Source: Osedax fenrisi (lineage: Eukaryota > Annelida > Polychaeta > Sabellida > Siboglinidae). Taken from it: 64,000 nt of DNA. The stretch lies in assembly GCA_964019155.1 (NCBI GenBank), contig OZ025245.1, positions 11,722,961-11,786,960 of the forward strand, written 5' to 3'. The notes beneath the pieces are model-generated. The model saw nothing but the letters and a program-made list of their open reading frames with translations. It was not told the DNA's origin and did not search any database. Made by a program: the position numbers and the translations under genes. The stretch's first letter is position 1. Each line of letters starts with the position of its first letter. Below are positions 1 through 12,557 of this stretch, one piece after another.

Positions 1-1178
1 TTAAAAGCTATTGTATATTGTGATTGTTAAATCAAAGATTATTGTTTACCTTTACAAAAATTATCGGAACAAAATGACAGGTAAATATTCTAAACTTTTA
101 AATAACCGTATATTTATTAAATATAATATTTGTACATGTATCATTCTATATAGTTTATATTTATATATTAAATAACATGAATACAATAGTTAATAATTAA
201 TGATACAATAATACTCTATTTATATATTATTCGTCAAATGTGCGATATTCATGGGCGATAATTATTTAAAATACGTATATATTAATTTAAATATGATTAT
301 TAAATGTTTATATAAAATGTATTAGAATATAAATAGAGTATTGTATTCGTAACTTTCCATATTAACATCGGTCAATCTGATATATGGTACATGACTATTA
401 TACAAGGCAATTTAAAATTTCCAATTTGTATACATATTCTAAAGTAAGCTTTATTTAAAAATACCAAAGCTTTTTTAAAAAGTTTTTAAATTATAAACTA
501 TTATGCATAATAATTTAATTATTATGATAATACAATTATATTTTAGTTTTTACAAATGTGAATAAAAATTCGATTACATTTAATGTGTTAAACCAAGTAT
601 TATACTTAGTATTATACTTAGTATATAAATGTTATTTCTATATTATATAAATTACATATATATTCACTTAATATTAACATAATATTAAATTAATAATTAA
701 TAAGAATAACATAATATATGTATATTATGTTATTAATTACTATGTATGATAAAACTTGAAAATATCGTAATTTGTATGACCTAAATATATAGGTGTATAT
801 TTAACTGCCCGATATGCGTATTGCTTGTGATATCTATTTCAATTAAAATTAGTAACTGATCTATATTTAGATGGGAGTGACATATCATATATAATATTGT
901 AAATTACTAGAGATAAGATATATATCGATCATATTTACTTCTGGCAATATAGTTTGATAACATTATATAGAATTATCAATTATATTTGTAAGATAGATGA
1001 TTAAATATAATGTATAATCACTGAATAATGATATGGGATTATAATAATGAAATATTATTTATAGAATATAATAAAACTTAAAATTAATTAATGTGTTACA
1101 AATATTAAAATCCTTTGATGTGTTTATAAATTAATTATAATTCTATTTACATAATTATCATTTTTGTAATATATTTAT

Positions 1179-1209
<31 letters not shown>

Positions 1210-1682
1210 GAACATACCAGATTTGGTTGACATTTCTTGCATAATATTAATCATTTGGTAGACATGATTATTTGGAGGACAATTTCGTGTCCACCAAATA
1301 GTTTAGGGCAATAATTTATCACTTTTGGTATAAATTTGACTTATAATAAACATATATAATTAATATATAGGAAATAAAGTTGTATATTATTTATTAATAA
1401 TTTAAAAATCAATAGAATAGGTAAGTTTAAATAATGATTGAATTTTCACTCTATATATATTGGATCCATAAAAATAACTGTTTAGTAGACACACCATTTT
1501 CAATGAAATACGTAGTATTGTTGGATATATGTCTATAGGGAATTGATGGATTTAGACTTTATATTATATATGGATCATATATATAAAATAAAAAAATAAA
1601 ATATTATATTAATAAAAAATATACATTTTAATTAATTTATTATTTATTTTTATTATATTTTGAAATAACAAATGGAATGATT

Positions 1683-2045
1683 CATAAATACTAAGGTAAT
1701 ACAAGTATTTTTATTAATTTAAAATTTAATATTTAAAATTTAATAATCTTAAAATATATATTAAGATTATTATTTAATATATACTTAACATTTAAATAGA
1801 ATAATGTTTAATTGTGTATTAAATATATAATTATATATATCCATAATCATGTGTATTAAAATATAAATATTTATAAATACTAAGGTAATACAAGTATTTT
1901 TATCAATTTAATATTTAAAATTTAATAATTTTAAAATATATATTAAGATTGTTAAATATATACTTACTATTTAAATATATAGAATAATTTGTAATTATGA
2001 ATTAAATATATAATTATATACATTCATAATAATGTGTATTAAAGT
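1683..2045. repeat. two-copy tandem duplication, about 187 bp
   Basis: A block starting with ATAAATACTAAGGTAATACA near 1684 recurs near 1872, and both copies end with ATGTGTATTAAA. The copies differ by substitutions and small indels, so the duplication is not recent. It carries no coding signal. Confidence 0.7.
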
Positions 2046-2244
2046 AATTTATTAAGTAATTTATCGTGTAAGAAAACAAAATTAAGATTTTAAATTTTAC
2101 CAGGTACAATTTTTAAATATTCTATTAATAATTAATTGAATTGGGTTTTACCAATAGTAGTTTCTAATAGTACACATACTATTAGTTGTTATTGTAAACT
2201 TTATATGGATAATTAAATTCAATATACTAATTACATTAACATTG

Positions 2245-2352
2245 CATATAAGGATTATTATAATTATTATTATAATCATTATAATTATTATTATAATAAT
2301 GTTATTATAATAATAATGATATTATTATAATTATAATCATTATTATGATTAT
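2245..2352. repeat. imperfect ATT/AAT palindromic tract
   Basis: A run of ATT, AAT and ATTATAAT words reads nearly the same on both strands and could fold into a long AT hairpin. It is probably a decayed trinucleotide microsatellite. Confidence 0.5.
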
Positions 2353-2571
2353 AGTCAAAATCTTCGCGATTTAAAAAATAATCAACACACTAAAAGCCCA
2401 CATACTTCATTATACGAATTAATAATTATATAAATATATAGTATTCACGTCATTATTATAATGATTAAATAATTAATATAATATTATAAGAATACTTATG
2501 TAAATTAACTAATTCGAATAAACATGTTATGGGCATAGACTCAATCATAGAGTCTATAATACGTTAATATC

Positions 2572-2726
2572 AAAGAAGGCCGCCGATTATTATTATTATA
2601 TTGTTAGAGTTCAATTTTTATTTTGGGGTTGTTTGATTTATTTGGTTTTGTTTTATTTTTCTGTATTTTTTAGCTGCATTATAATGAACTCTGACATTAT
2701 TATAATAACGATCGGCGGCCTGCTTT
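2572..2726. mobile_element. MITE-like fold-back element, about 42-bp inverted repeats
   Basis: The left arm (2572-2613) starts AAAGAAGGCCGCCGATTA. The right arm (2685-2726) is its near-complete reverse complement, ending ATCGGCGGCCTGCTTT. The arms match along their length with a few substitutions and surround a T-rich loop of about 70 bases. The GC-rich outer arm stands out from the AT-rich surroundings. There is no coding capacity. This is the shape of a short non-autonomous DNA transposon; the superfamily is not assigned because no target duplication is clear. Confidence 0.6.
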
Positions 2727-3157
2727 AAGATAATTCCTATAATAGACTATATCATAGAGTATTAAAAAAATCACGATATTTTTACCTATTACCAGGTATA
2801 TTATATAATATATATTATATTATAATATATAATAAGATATACAAAATTGTACATACTTTTATTTTAATACAACCTTATATTTATTTACATTTTTAATATA
2901 ATTACTATATATATATATATTATATATCCACTATATATATATTATATACATGGGAATACGGACGTTAGGCAAACATTAAATAACTATAAATATCAAATGT
3001 CACACGTGGCGCTTGTCGCTCTAATTCATGATACGCTCATATAAAAAAATATATACGCATAATGTACCACTATAGTGCACACGAAAATAAAATCTGTATG
3101 ATAAACATGTATATATGGAATAATTCCATTTGCAAAAATATATTTATAAACCATTCG

Positions 3158-3211
<54 letters not shown>

Positions 3212-3299
3212 ATTTACACATACGAGTACCATCCTATTTGCGTATTGATATTTTTGGGTTGTTTGATCTATTTAATTAGACGACATTAATAGTAATATG
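2727..3299. other. gene-free AT-rich DNA
   Basis: Nothing coding is seen. It contains an (AT)n run at about 3163-3208, which produces a spurious Tyr/Ile-repeat reading frame on the minus strand. Confidence 0.7.
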
Positions 3300-3319
3300 A
3301 GATTGAGGAAGCAATTTTC

Positions 3320-3472
3320 TCTAACCCGAATACTTAATCATAAATTACAAGTCATACAGAACCAGTTGCTATATCATTTTTATCATGTCCACACTTTTCC
3401 CCTCCTTCACAAATTTCATTGGCTTCCTATCAAGCATCGTATTATTTATAAATCTATATTTTTGTATAAATA
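3320..3472 (+). pseudogene. C-terminal remnant of a non-LTR reverse transcriptase
   Basis: Plus-strand translation gives fragments such as LQVIQNQLLYHF followed by LHKFHWLPIKHRIIYKSI and a stop. The HWLPI.HRI.YK pattern is typical of the region after the polymerase domain in CR1/jockey-like ORF2 proteins. Only about 50 codons remain and the catalytic domain is absent. A (TAAA)n-like run follows the stop. The call rests on this short motif only. Confidence 0.5.
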
Positions 3473-3908
3473 AATAAATAATTTATTCACTATAATTCAA
3501 TAAATTAATTTTGAATTAAATTATTTAATTATTTTGAATATTAAATAATAATAGTTTAATTAATCTTACAGATAGTATAAAATGGACTGAGAAAGATACA
3601 TAAATTATAATGAATTATTTTAAAGATTTTTCTCGGGATTGTCAACACAAAAAAACCGGTCCTCTCCCTAGTAAGTATATTTGTACAAATTTAATATATA
3701 CATTATTACATTTTATATTAATGAATTATATAAAATAGGTAAAAAAGAGTTAATGAAATTTATTAAAAGTACAAATTTATTATGCCTCCGAAATATTGAT
3801 GATAATTTGAAATACTACAAAATAAGGACGAAATTATTTAATGAAAGGATTAATATATATAACAAAATTAAATCATTATAAATAAAGTTATTAAAATATA
3901 TATTATAA

Positions 3909-6244
3909 AAAATATACGCTAATGTAACCTCTACTGTAACTACTTCTGATACCTATACTGACAATTTAGTAAAATCAGTAAATATTATTAAAAATAATAT
4001 AGATAGCAATAATGGAATAATTATTCAATTAACCATAGATAATGATATAATTGAAAATAATAATATTGCAGATAATGAAATAGTTTTAAATACATCTGAA
4101 ATGACTATTAATAATTGTAACCATTCTATAAATAATAGTGAAATTAATAATAATCAACATTTTTCAACAAAACTTGCTGTTTATCTATCAAAATTAAGAG
4201 ATTCTAATATGGCAACATCATCAGTAGTTTTTAATTTTGCTGACAAATTTTCTGAACTATTACATTTAAAAAATAGTGAGCTTGCAAATATATTCGAAAA
4301 TGAATTTCAAGGCGATACTTTAGCAAAAATAAAACAAATTATAGATAATCATACTGTTATATCTGATACGCAAATAAATAACGTTAATAGTACCTATAGA
4401 TTAAATAAATATATAGAGTCATTAGATACATATGTCGCTCCAATAGAAATATGTCTGAGTAATCAAAAAAATAATACCTATCAATATGTCCCTATATTAG
4501 ACACTTTGAAAGTTTTTATGCACGAAGATGTGTTGCAACAAATTTATTCAAGAAAAGTTAATAATGATAAAATAATAGATTTTAGCAATTCGTTATTATT
4601 TAAAAAAAATAAATTATTTAAAAATGATCCCCATGCTTTACAAATACAATTATATTTTGATGATTTTACGGCCACAAATGGGTTAAACAATAATGCCATA
4701 TCATATTCGGTAGGAGCCATTTATTTCATTGTTGGTAATTTAAATCGTAAATATAAATCTAATTTAGACAATATACATTTGGCTTTATTATGCCAAACAA
4801 AATTTATTAAACAATATGGATTAGCTACTGTATTAAAGCCATTAATTGAAGATTTGAAGATTCTTGAATCTGATGGAATTAAATTTAATTGTGCTGGTGT
4901 TTTTCATCATTTATTTGGATCTATTTCATTTATTTCTGCTGATAATCTTGCATCTCATGATATAGGTTGTTATTTAAAGGCTTTTCTAGAGGTTTGCGTC
5001 CTTGTAGATCTTGTATGGTTACACACTCAACTTTAGGAAGTTCATTTACGGAGGAAAACTTTCAATTGCGTACACCAGAAATGTATAATGCGCAGTCATT
5101 ATTATGTACTAATAATCCTGCAATTTCAAGCACTTATGGAATTAAGTGCACATCTATTTTTAATGAGTTAAAATATTTCAATGTATCTGAAGGTTTGCCA
5201 CACGATTTATCACATGATTATTTTGAGGGGGTTATTCATGAAACGTTAAGTCTAGTTTTAACTAGACTTATATCCGAAAAATTATTTACTTTAGATATAC
5301 TAAATACTTATATAGAAAATTTTAAATATAGTTCATTAGATATAAATAAACCAATATATCTTTCCTTTATTAAACAGAAAATTCGAATAAAACAAACTCA
5401 ATCACAAACATGGTGCTTACTTCGTATTTTACCATTAATGATAGGACATTTAGTTCCACATGATAATAAAGCATGGCATCACATATTACAATGTTTAAAA
5501 ATAGTTGACAATTTATGCGCACATTCATTTACACATAAAGATGTACTTTATTTAAAATTTGAAATTGAAAGTTTTAATTTAAATTTTCAAACTCTTTTTC
5601 CTGATATAAGTATAAAACCGAAACGACATTACTCAATTCACTTTCCATCACATATAGAAAAATATGGTCCTATGATTTCTACTTGGACAATACGATATGA
5701 AGCAATGCACGAATATTATAAAGATATAATTCGTAAAAGTAAACAACATAAAAATATTACTAAGACAATGGCAGAGAAAAGACAAAGGAAGCAAGCAATC
5801 TATATGGCTAATCATTTTATATTAGATAAAAAAACTAATTATTCAAAAGTTAAATACGAATATCCTTTATTTTTTCCTAATAAATTACGAAGTATTGTGA
5901 CATTAAATAATAATATAAATAGCCTAGAAGTTTATGATAAATGTGTTTATGAAGGAATAACTTACAGTGTTGGTTTTTCAGTTATTATAGGAATAGATAT
6001 AGATGAATATAAATTTGGTAAAATTTGTTACATTGTTAAAGAAAATGATATACCATTTTTTTATGTTCAGATATTAGAAGTCCTTGAATATTCATATCAT
6101 TACCATTCATATGTTGTAAATAATACATCACATTATGAAAAAATATGTATATTAGATATATATGATTATAATTATCAACCTTTAGCTATTTATAATATTG
6201 GTATTGGAGATGTTATTGTTTTAAAACATTATATATCTTTTTAA
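3909..6244 (+). pseudogene. Tnp2/EnSpm (CACTA)-like transposase, frameshifted
   Basis: One frame is open from 3909 (first ATG 4101) to 5036 and a second from 4967 to 6244; together they would give roughly 750 residues. The first carries LYFDDFTATNGL, AIYFIVGNLNRKY, NIHLALL and SADNLASHDIG. The second carries RPCRSCM, then LPHDLSHDYFEGVIHETL. The DDF.. N, [GS]DNL..H, C.xC and HDxxHDxxEG blocks follow the order seen in animal Tnp2-like (EnSpm/CACTA) transposases, where the Asp and Glu residues would be catalytic. The frame changes at about 4975, between ASHDIGCYL and KGFSRGLR, so the protein cannot be made from one frame. Upstream exons are possible: ATGAATTATTTTAAAG at 3610 is followed by a GTAAGT near 3670. 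The next gene in the same direction starts about 670 bp downstream. Confidence 0.6.
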
Positions 6245-6261
6245 ATTTAACTATATTTTTA

Positions 6262-6885
6262 TTTTGTAGTTTTGTAAATAATAAATAATTTAAATTTACT
6301 TTTTATATTTAGTTTTAGTTATATATTATTTTTGTTTTGGAAATTGTAATGTTTTATAATATATATTATTAAATATATTTATATATGAGCTTTTTATTTT
6401 GTAAATAATAAATAATTTAAATTTACTTTTTATATTAGTTTTAGTTATATATTATTTTGGTTTTGGGAATTGTAATGTTTTATAATATATATTATTAAAT
6501 ATATTTATATATGAGCTTTTTATTTTGTAAATAATCAATCATTTAAATTTACTTTTTATATTAGTTTTAGTTATATATTATTTTGGTTTTGGGAATTGTA
6601 ATGTTTTATAATATATATTATTAAATATATTTATATATGAGCTTTTTATTTTGTAAATAATCAATCATTTAAATTTACTTTTTATATTAGGTTTAGTTAT
6701 ATATTATATTGGTTTTGGGAATTGTAATGTTTTATAATATATATTACTAAATATATTTATATATGAGATTTTATTTTGTAAATAATCTATAATTTAAATT
6801 TACATTTTATATTACTTCAGTTATATATTATATTGCTTTTTGAAATTGTAATATTTTATAATATATATTATTAAATAATATATAA
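6262..6885. repeat. 126-bp minisatellite, five copies
   Basis: The word TGTAATGTTTTATAATATAT recurs at 6345, 6471, 6597, 6723 and (changed) 6847, giving a 126, 126, 126, 124-bp period. Each unit also carries TTTATTTTGTAAATAAT. The array fills the gap between the transposase-like frame and the next gene and has no coding content. Confidence 0.85.
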
Positions 6886-6916
6886 ATAGATCTGTGAATG
6901 TTCAATTAGTACAAAA

Positions 6917-9077
6917 ATGAATTTCCCGCATGTTCTTATATCGGATATAAATAATTCTTTGAATATTAGTGATGATGACATTCAAAATAACAAGTTAGTC
7001 TAAGAACTTATATATATGTAACACTTTATCACATTTTTTATAATACAGTTCATCTCTAAATACTTGTAATAATATGGATAATTATGAAAAGGATTCTACA
7101 AACAATACATAGTTAGTTCTAGTAAAAATATAATATTTTAAATTATAAATATATAATTATTATTTAATAATACAGTTCATCTCTAAATACATATAATCTA
7201 CATACTATGGATACCTATCAAAACGATGATGGATATACTAATTCAAAGTAAGATCTATTATACATATGATAATATTTTAAATTATATATATATATAATGG
7301 TTATTTAATAATGTATTATGTTATATACAGTTCATCTCTAAATACATGTAGTAATATGATTAACAATTTGGATACTTTTCAAAACAATGAGGGATGTAAT
7401 ACAAGAATAAATTCAAAGTAAGTTATAATATACATATGATAATTTTATATATTATAATATGTTACATTACAGAGTGACATGGAATTACAATTACCCCTGT
7501 AATAATATCAGCAAAGCATTACTACAGAAGCTAAACAGTAAAGAAGAAATACTAAAAAATGAGCACAATATATTGATATCAGCTTTGTACTCTGATGTAA
7601 TTAACATATTTAACCAATAGTTAGTATGATTTTATTTTAGTAAATATAAATATATACTAATTATAATTATAATTATATAGTTATCATACACATAAAGAGT
7701 ATGGATACATGGCTTTATCTTTACTGAAAATATATCCATATTTTATTTCAAAATGCGGAGATTATGAGTCTGCAAAGGTTATTTTGTAAAAGTTGTAAAG
7801 TTATAATAATTATTATACTAATTAATAGTTTTTAAATCATATCATTTGTGTATAGTTTAGTATTATGCCACACTTACATTTATAATATTGATAAATATAT
7901 ATGTTAATATAATTAGTATATAAAATATGTCCTATATAATATCTATTTGTATTAGTTTCTTCCAAGAGGATATTTTCAAACCATACTCGTCTGTATCATT
8001 ATAAATGATACTAACAATTTGTTAATTTAAAAATTGAATTTATATATGAAACATATGTTTATAATAATATAATTATTAATATTTTAGGTCGTTTTAATTC
8101 GTCAAATAAGGGATAAATTTTCAAATAATAGAAAAAGGCAGGACAGGAGTCACATGAAGAAAGATAATATAGGAGGTGAAAAGAAACAAAAAATAGATAA
8201 AAAAAATTATTGGGGATTACTGAACTTTAATCCAAGTGCGCCTTTAGGAGAGGATTCTGTATCGTCAAACCTTCATATAGAGACATTATGCAAACAATAT
8301 AGAAAGTCAACAAAAGATATGAAAATTGTGCATGAATTATCCAAATTAACATTTTATATCAGGAGGGATATGCTTTTAAAAAGTGAAGCAGTTAGCGATG
8401 TTATAAAGAAATTTCCCTTTCTTAAAGAATGTGATATGGTATGTTATCACTAATAATTATAATTTAACTTATTTTAATATTATCTTTTAGATACTACAGG
8501 AATATATAAACCTAACGGAGATTAATACAACTAATACCTTCATGGGGAATATTTCAAAATTTATAAATCTAAAAATGGATTGTTTAATAAACAAAAGCAC
8601 GTATAAAGTAGGCGAAGAGATATCAAGATTTAAAGAGCAGCATAATAATTCGGAAAGAAATTGTTAGTAAATATTATTTTTTCTATATAGTAACATATTT
8701 TTTTAATACATTTATTTAATATAATAATTCAATTATTATTCACAGATTATGAGACTTGTGTACGCCTTCTACATCTTCCATATTTGCTTAAAGACAAATT
8801 TCCAATATGTTATGTAAATAATAACTTAGAATTAAATGCCCCCTATATCGTTGTACGAAATTGTAATGAGTTTGATATTGTATTTTCTGATATTATATAT
8901 AGAATGCCATCATTGATAAATGCACATCTTATGTTATTGTGTATATATTATTCATTCAATATTTCTTTTCCTAAAGAAAATAATAATATGCTAACCTTTA
9001 TTCAAAAAATTCTAATGGATCTTCAAGATTCGGTAAAAAAGAATTTAAATGTCGTTAAATTATATACAAAATTATAA
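6917..9077 (+). CDS. spliced gene resembling the SAMD3-like family
   Basis: I can thread nine exons in one frame: 6917-6993, 7049-7111, 7176-7247, 7331-7417, 7473-7619, 7681-7777, 8088-8438, 8491-8662 and 8746-9077, about 465 codons. Donors are GTTAGT, GTAAGA, GTAAGT, GTTATT or GTATGT, and all acceptors are AG after T-rich tracts. After an Asn/Ser-rich start come ALYSDVINIF and a basic block IRQIRDKFSNNRKR, then FNPSAPLGEDSVSSNLHIE, FYIRRDMLL and KKFPFLKECD, and finally YIVVRNCNEFDIVF, LCIYYSFNISFP and FIQKILMDL. This order matches my memory of the repetitive 'sterile alpha motif domain-containing protein 3-like' proteins of fish and invertebrates; no SAM domain itself is evident. Function is unknown. 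It lies just downstream of a transposase in the same direction, so it may be the second gene of a mobile element. The exon model is by eye; expression is untested. Confidence 0.55.
7041..7420 (+). repeat. three tandem copies of a small exon
   Basis: Exons 7049-7111, 7176-7247 and 7331-7417 each begin TTCATCTCTAAATAC directly after an ACAG acceptor. Their lengths are 63, 72 and 87 nt, all multiples of three, and each lies between phase-2 introns, so every copy can be added or skipped without changing frame. Flanking intron sequence is copied too. Each copy encodes SSLNT followed by an Asn/Asp-rich stretch. Confidence 0.7.
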
Positions 9078-9109
9078 ATTATATTTTAATAAAATATATA
9101 AAACATCAT

Positions 9110-10520
9110 TTATATTTTATTTTATTTGTAAATTTATCATTATTTTATATACTAATCTATAATACAATTTAGTTTAGTACATATATACACTATTATTTGT
9201 AAATTTATCATTATTTTATATACTAATTGCTTCACAATCATAATACAATTTAGTTTAGTACATGTATACACTGTTACAGTCTTGTATACTATTCTTACAT
9301 GTATTCATTTGTGCTTCTTCCAGCCAAGAATCCGGTTTGTTCTTTTGACATAAATCTTTAGAATCCGGTTGAAATCTTCTCAAAATAACTTTTTAGAATT
9401 ATTTTACTCGTATGATATGTGAGACTTTTTATTCTATAATATAATTTAGTTTAGTACATGTATACACTGATATTTGTAAATTTGTCATTATTTTATATAC
9501 TAATTGCTTCACAATCATAATACAATTTAGTTTAGTACATGTATACACTGATATTTGTAAATTTATCATTATTTTATATACTAATTGCTTCACAATCATA
9601 ATACAATTTAGTTTAGTACATGTATACACTGTTACAGTCTTGTATACTATTCTTACATGTATTCATTTGTGCTTCTTCCAGCCAAGAATCCGGTTTGTTC
9701 TTTTGACATAAATCTTTAGAATCCGGTTGAAATCTTCTCAAAATAACTTTTTAGAATTATTTTACTCGTATGATATGTGAGACTTTTTATTCTATAATAC
9801 AATTTAGTTTAGTACATGTATACACTGATATTTGTAAATTTATCATTATTTTATATACTAATTGCTTCATAATCATAATACAATTTAGTTTAGTACATGT
9901 ATACACTGTTATTTGTAAATTTATCATTATTTTATATACTAATTGCTTGATAATACAATTTAGTTTAGTACATTTATACACTGTTATTTGTAAATTTATC
10001 ATTATTTTATATACTAATTGCTTGATAATACAATATAGTTTAGTACCTTTATACACTGTTATTTGTAAATTTATCATTATTTTATATACTAATTGCTTGA
10101 TAATACAATTTAGTTTATGTACATGTATACACTGTTAATTGTAAATTTATCATTATTTTATATACTAATTGCTTGATAATACAATTTAGTTTAGTACATT
10201 TATACACTGTTATTTGTAAATTTATCATTATTTTATATACTAATTGCTTGATAATACAATATAGTTTAGTACCTTTATACACTGTTATTTGTAAATTTAT
10301 CATTATTTTATATACTAATTGCTTCATAATCATAATACAATTTAGTTCAGTACATTTATACACTGTTATTTGTTAATTTATCATTATTTTATATACTAAT
10401 TGCTTCATAATCATAATACAATTTAGTTTAGTACATGTATACACTGTTATTTGTTAATTTATCATTATTTTATATACTAATCTATAATACAATTTAGTTT
10501 ACTACATGTACACTGTTATT
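9110..10520. repeat. minisatellite array, units of about 60-75 bp
   Basis: About 17 units contain TACAATTTAGTTTAGTACAT, TACACTGTTATTTGTAAATT and ATCATTATTTTATATACTAA, with variable TTGCTTC linkers. Several units lack stop codons on both strands, which creates repeat-encoded reading frames that are not genes. The array begins about 40 bp after the SAMD3-like stop codon and may be a subterminal array of the same element. Confidence 0.85.
9272..9800. repeat. 358-bp higher-order repeat inside the array
   Basis: A segment of about 170 bp starting TTACAGTCTTGTATACTATT and containing two AATCCGGTT boxes occurs at about 9272 and again 358 bp later at about 9630, nearly identical. It shows that several simple units were duplicated together as one block. 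Confidence 0.75.
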
Positions 10521-10689
10521 ATAATATTTATCTTACATATAAATGTCTACAATATAATTATAAAGATTTATAAATATATTATTACAAGCAAATTATAATT
10601 TTATATATATATATGATAAATTATATGTAATAAAATGAATTAAATATCTAAAAATAGCTTAAAACAGGGTAAGCTAATATAGGAAACAT

Positions 10690-11045
10690 ACAAAATAATT
10701 TGACCAACATTATTTAAATGTTGTTCATTTGACCTATTTTAAAATAAATAATTTGACCAACTTTATTTAAATGTTGTTCATTTGACCTATTTTAAAATAA
10801 ATAATTTGACCAACTTTATTTAAATGTTGTTCATTTGACCTGTTTTAAAATAAATAATTTGACCAACTTTATTTAAATGTTGTTCATTTGACCCATTTAA
10901 AAATAAATAATTTGACCCACTTTATTTAAATGTTGTTCATTTGACCCATTTAAAAATAAATAATTTGACCCACTTTATTTAAATGTTGTTCATTTGACCT
11001 ATTTTGTATAGAATAAATGTGGGTCATTTGACTTATATTTTATAA
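10690..11045. repeat. 53-bp minisatellite rich in TTTGACC
   Basis: About six units of AATAATTTGACCAACTTTAT plus TGTTGTTCATTTGACC, period 53 bp from 10702 to 10755 and onward. Later units change CAA to CCA. Every unit carries two TTTGACC words. The array fades out near 11110. Confidence 0.8.
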
Positions 11046-11144
11046 ATATCAGTCAAACTTTACACTATACTTTTGACCCACATTATAGGCATAATGTTAG
11101 TCAGTTGACCAAGTTATTTTTATGAGTGTATATATTATTTACAG

Positions 11145-11872
11145 GTCGATGGAAAAGCTCTATAAAAAAGAGTAACAACTATCCCTGGAGCAGACTGTGG
11201 TACATATAACAATTTGTTAATAGCTATTATCAAGATAAAGCTCAAACAAACTAAAAGAAATAATACTACTCCAAAATATGATCTAGAAAACATTGATACG
11301 AAATATACTGTAGAAGTTAATAATAGATTCAATATACTACAAATAGATGGCAACAATCCTTAAGATTTATGGATAATTTATGGATTTAAGATTTATGGAT
11401 GATATACGTGATGCTGTTATAGAAACAACTAAGAAATGGATACCAAAAGTAAAGAAAAGGAAAGTTACAAAATGGTTAACTGAAGAAACAATAAAAATAG
11501 CGGAAGAGAGAAGAGAGGTAAAAGAAAAGGTGAAATACAAAAATATAAAAAACTAAATCCAGAATTTCAAAAAAAGCAAGGTATGATAAGGTGATAAATT
11601 TAAAAGAGAAATGTAGAAAAATGGAAGAAAACAATAAAAAGGGAAGAACAAGAGATCAATACAAGGAAATAAAAGATATAACTGGATCATACACTGCTAG
11701 ATGCGGAGTTATGAATCTAAGTTCCGGAAAGACTGCTAATGAAGAAAGAGAAGTAAAAGATGAGTAGAAGGTAAAAATATACAGAAAAGCTTTACAGGAG
11801 AGATCCTAAAATAATTGATACTTTTCCCGAAACTAGATATGAAGATGAACCTCATATACTAGAGACAGAGTG
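11145..11872 (+). pseudogene. non-LTR retrotransposon fragment, endonuclease end and linker
   Basis: Plus-strand pieces in three frames read PGADCGTYNNLLIAIIKIKL, then YDLENIDTKYTVEVNNRF, then WLTEETIKIAEERREVKEK, KEIKDITGSYTARCG and YTEKLYRRDPKIIDTFP. This order matches the end of the apurinic-type endonuclease and the linker before the reverse transcriptase in RTE/jockey-like elements, often annotated as craniofacial development protein 2-like. Several frameshifts and stops separate the pieces. A duplicated ATTTATGGAT lies at the first break near 11370. The polymerase domain is missing, so this is a truncated dead copy. Confidence 0.7.
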
Positions 11873-11879
11873 ATACTAC

Positions 11880-12209
11880 TGCCCCCTATATTGATAAATT
11901 GATCCTACTTATGTCGGTATATGATACGCGTATATATACTCATAATTAAATGATCAAGTATCAACGTACATGATCACGTGGTCAAGTATCAACATGCATG
12001 ATCATCTGTAAATTCATCACGTGACTATATTTCGCTATTTTCCGTGCTTGCATACACACGAATGTGGAGTATAACTTAAGGGTTTTAGCGAAGGAATGAA
12101 GCCTATATCTGTAAAGCCCCATAGCCCAGATAGCCCCTGTTAGTAGCCCCCATAGCCTCTACTTGTATACAACTGTATACCGCATACATTTTAAATACTT
12201 ATTTTCACG

Positions 12210-12245
<36 letters not shown>

Positions 12246-12502
12246 AATAATTATAATTTTTAAATATTAATTTATATAAATATTAAAATTATTCATGAAT
12301 CCATTTTAATATATTGGTTATTAACAATTAACAAATAAGTAAATAGGCTAAACTTTTTGTAGAATTCTTAACTCACATACATTTTATTTAAATAGATTTC
12401 TATGAAAAACCTATACTATAATAATTCTGTACACTATATGAACTTCAACTAGAAGGAATTTTATTTTTTTTCAGTTGTTCTCTACCTTCCTTACCTGCTG
12501 AG

Positions 12503-12557
<55 letters not shown>

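Larger units (their letters stand above)
1..2571. other. gene-free AT-rich DNA
   Basis: No reading frame longer than about 60 codons and no recognisable protein motif is visible on either strand. The stretch is very AT-rich, with short (AT)n runs near 1190-1210 and many TAATTA-type words. Two local duplications inside it are listed separately. Confidence 0.7.

Noticed and set aside
4967..5036. Programmed frameshift in the Tnp2-like transposase
   Set aside because: The overlap shows no slippery heptamer or downstream structure that I can see; a plain indel is simpler.
9429..10376. Several overlapping open frames on both strands with repeated residues
   Set aside because: They are produced by a minisatellite lacking stops on both strands; no start context, composition or homology supports a protein.
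9110..11045. CRISPR-like array
   Set aside because: Units are directly adjacent or share linkers with no unique spacers, and the context is eukaryotic.
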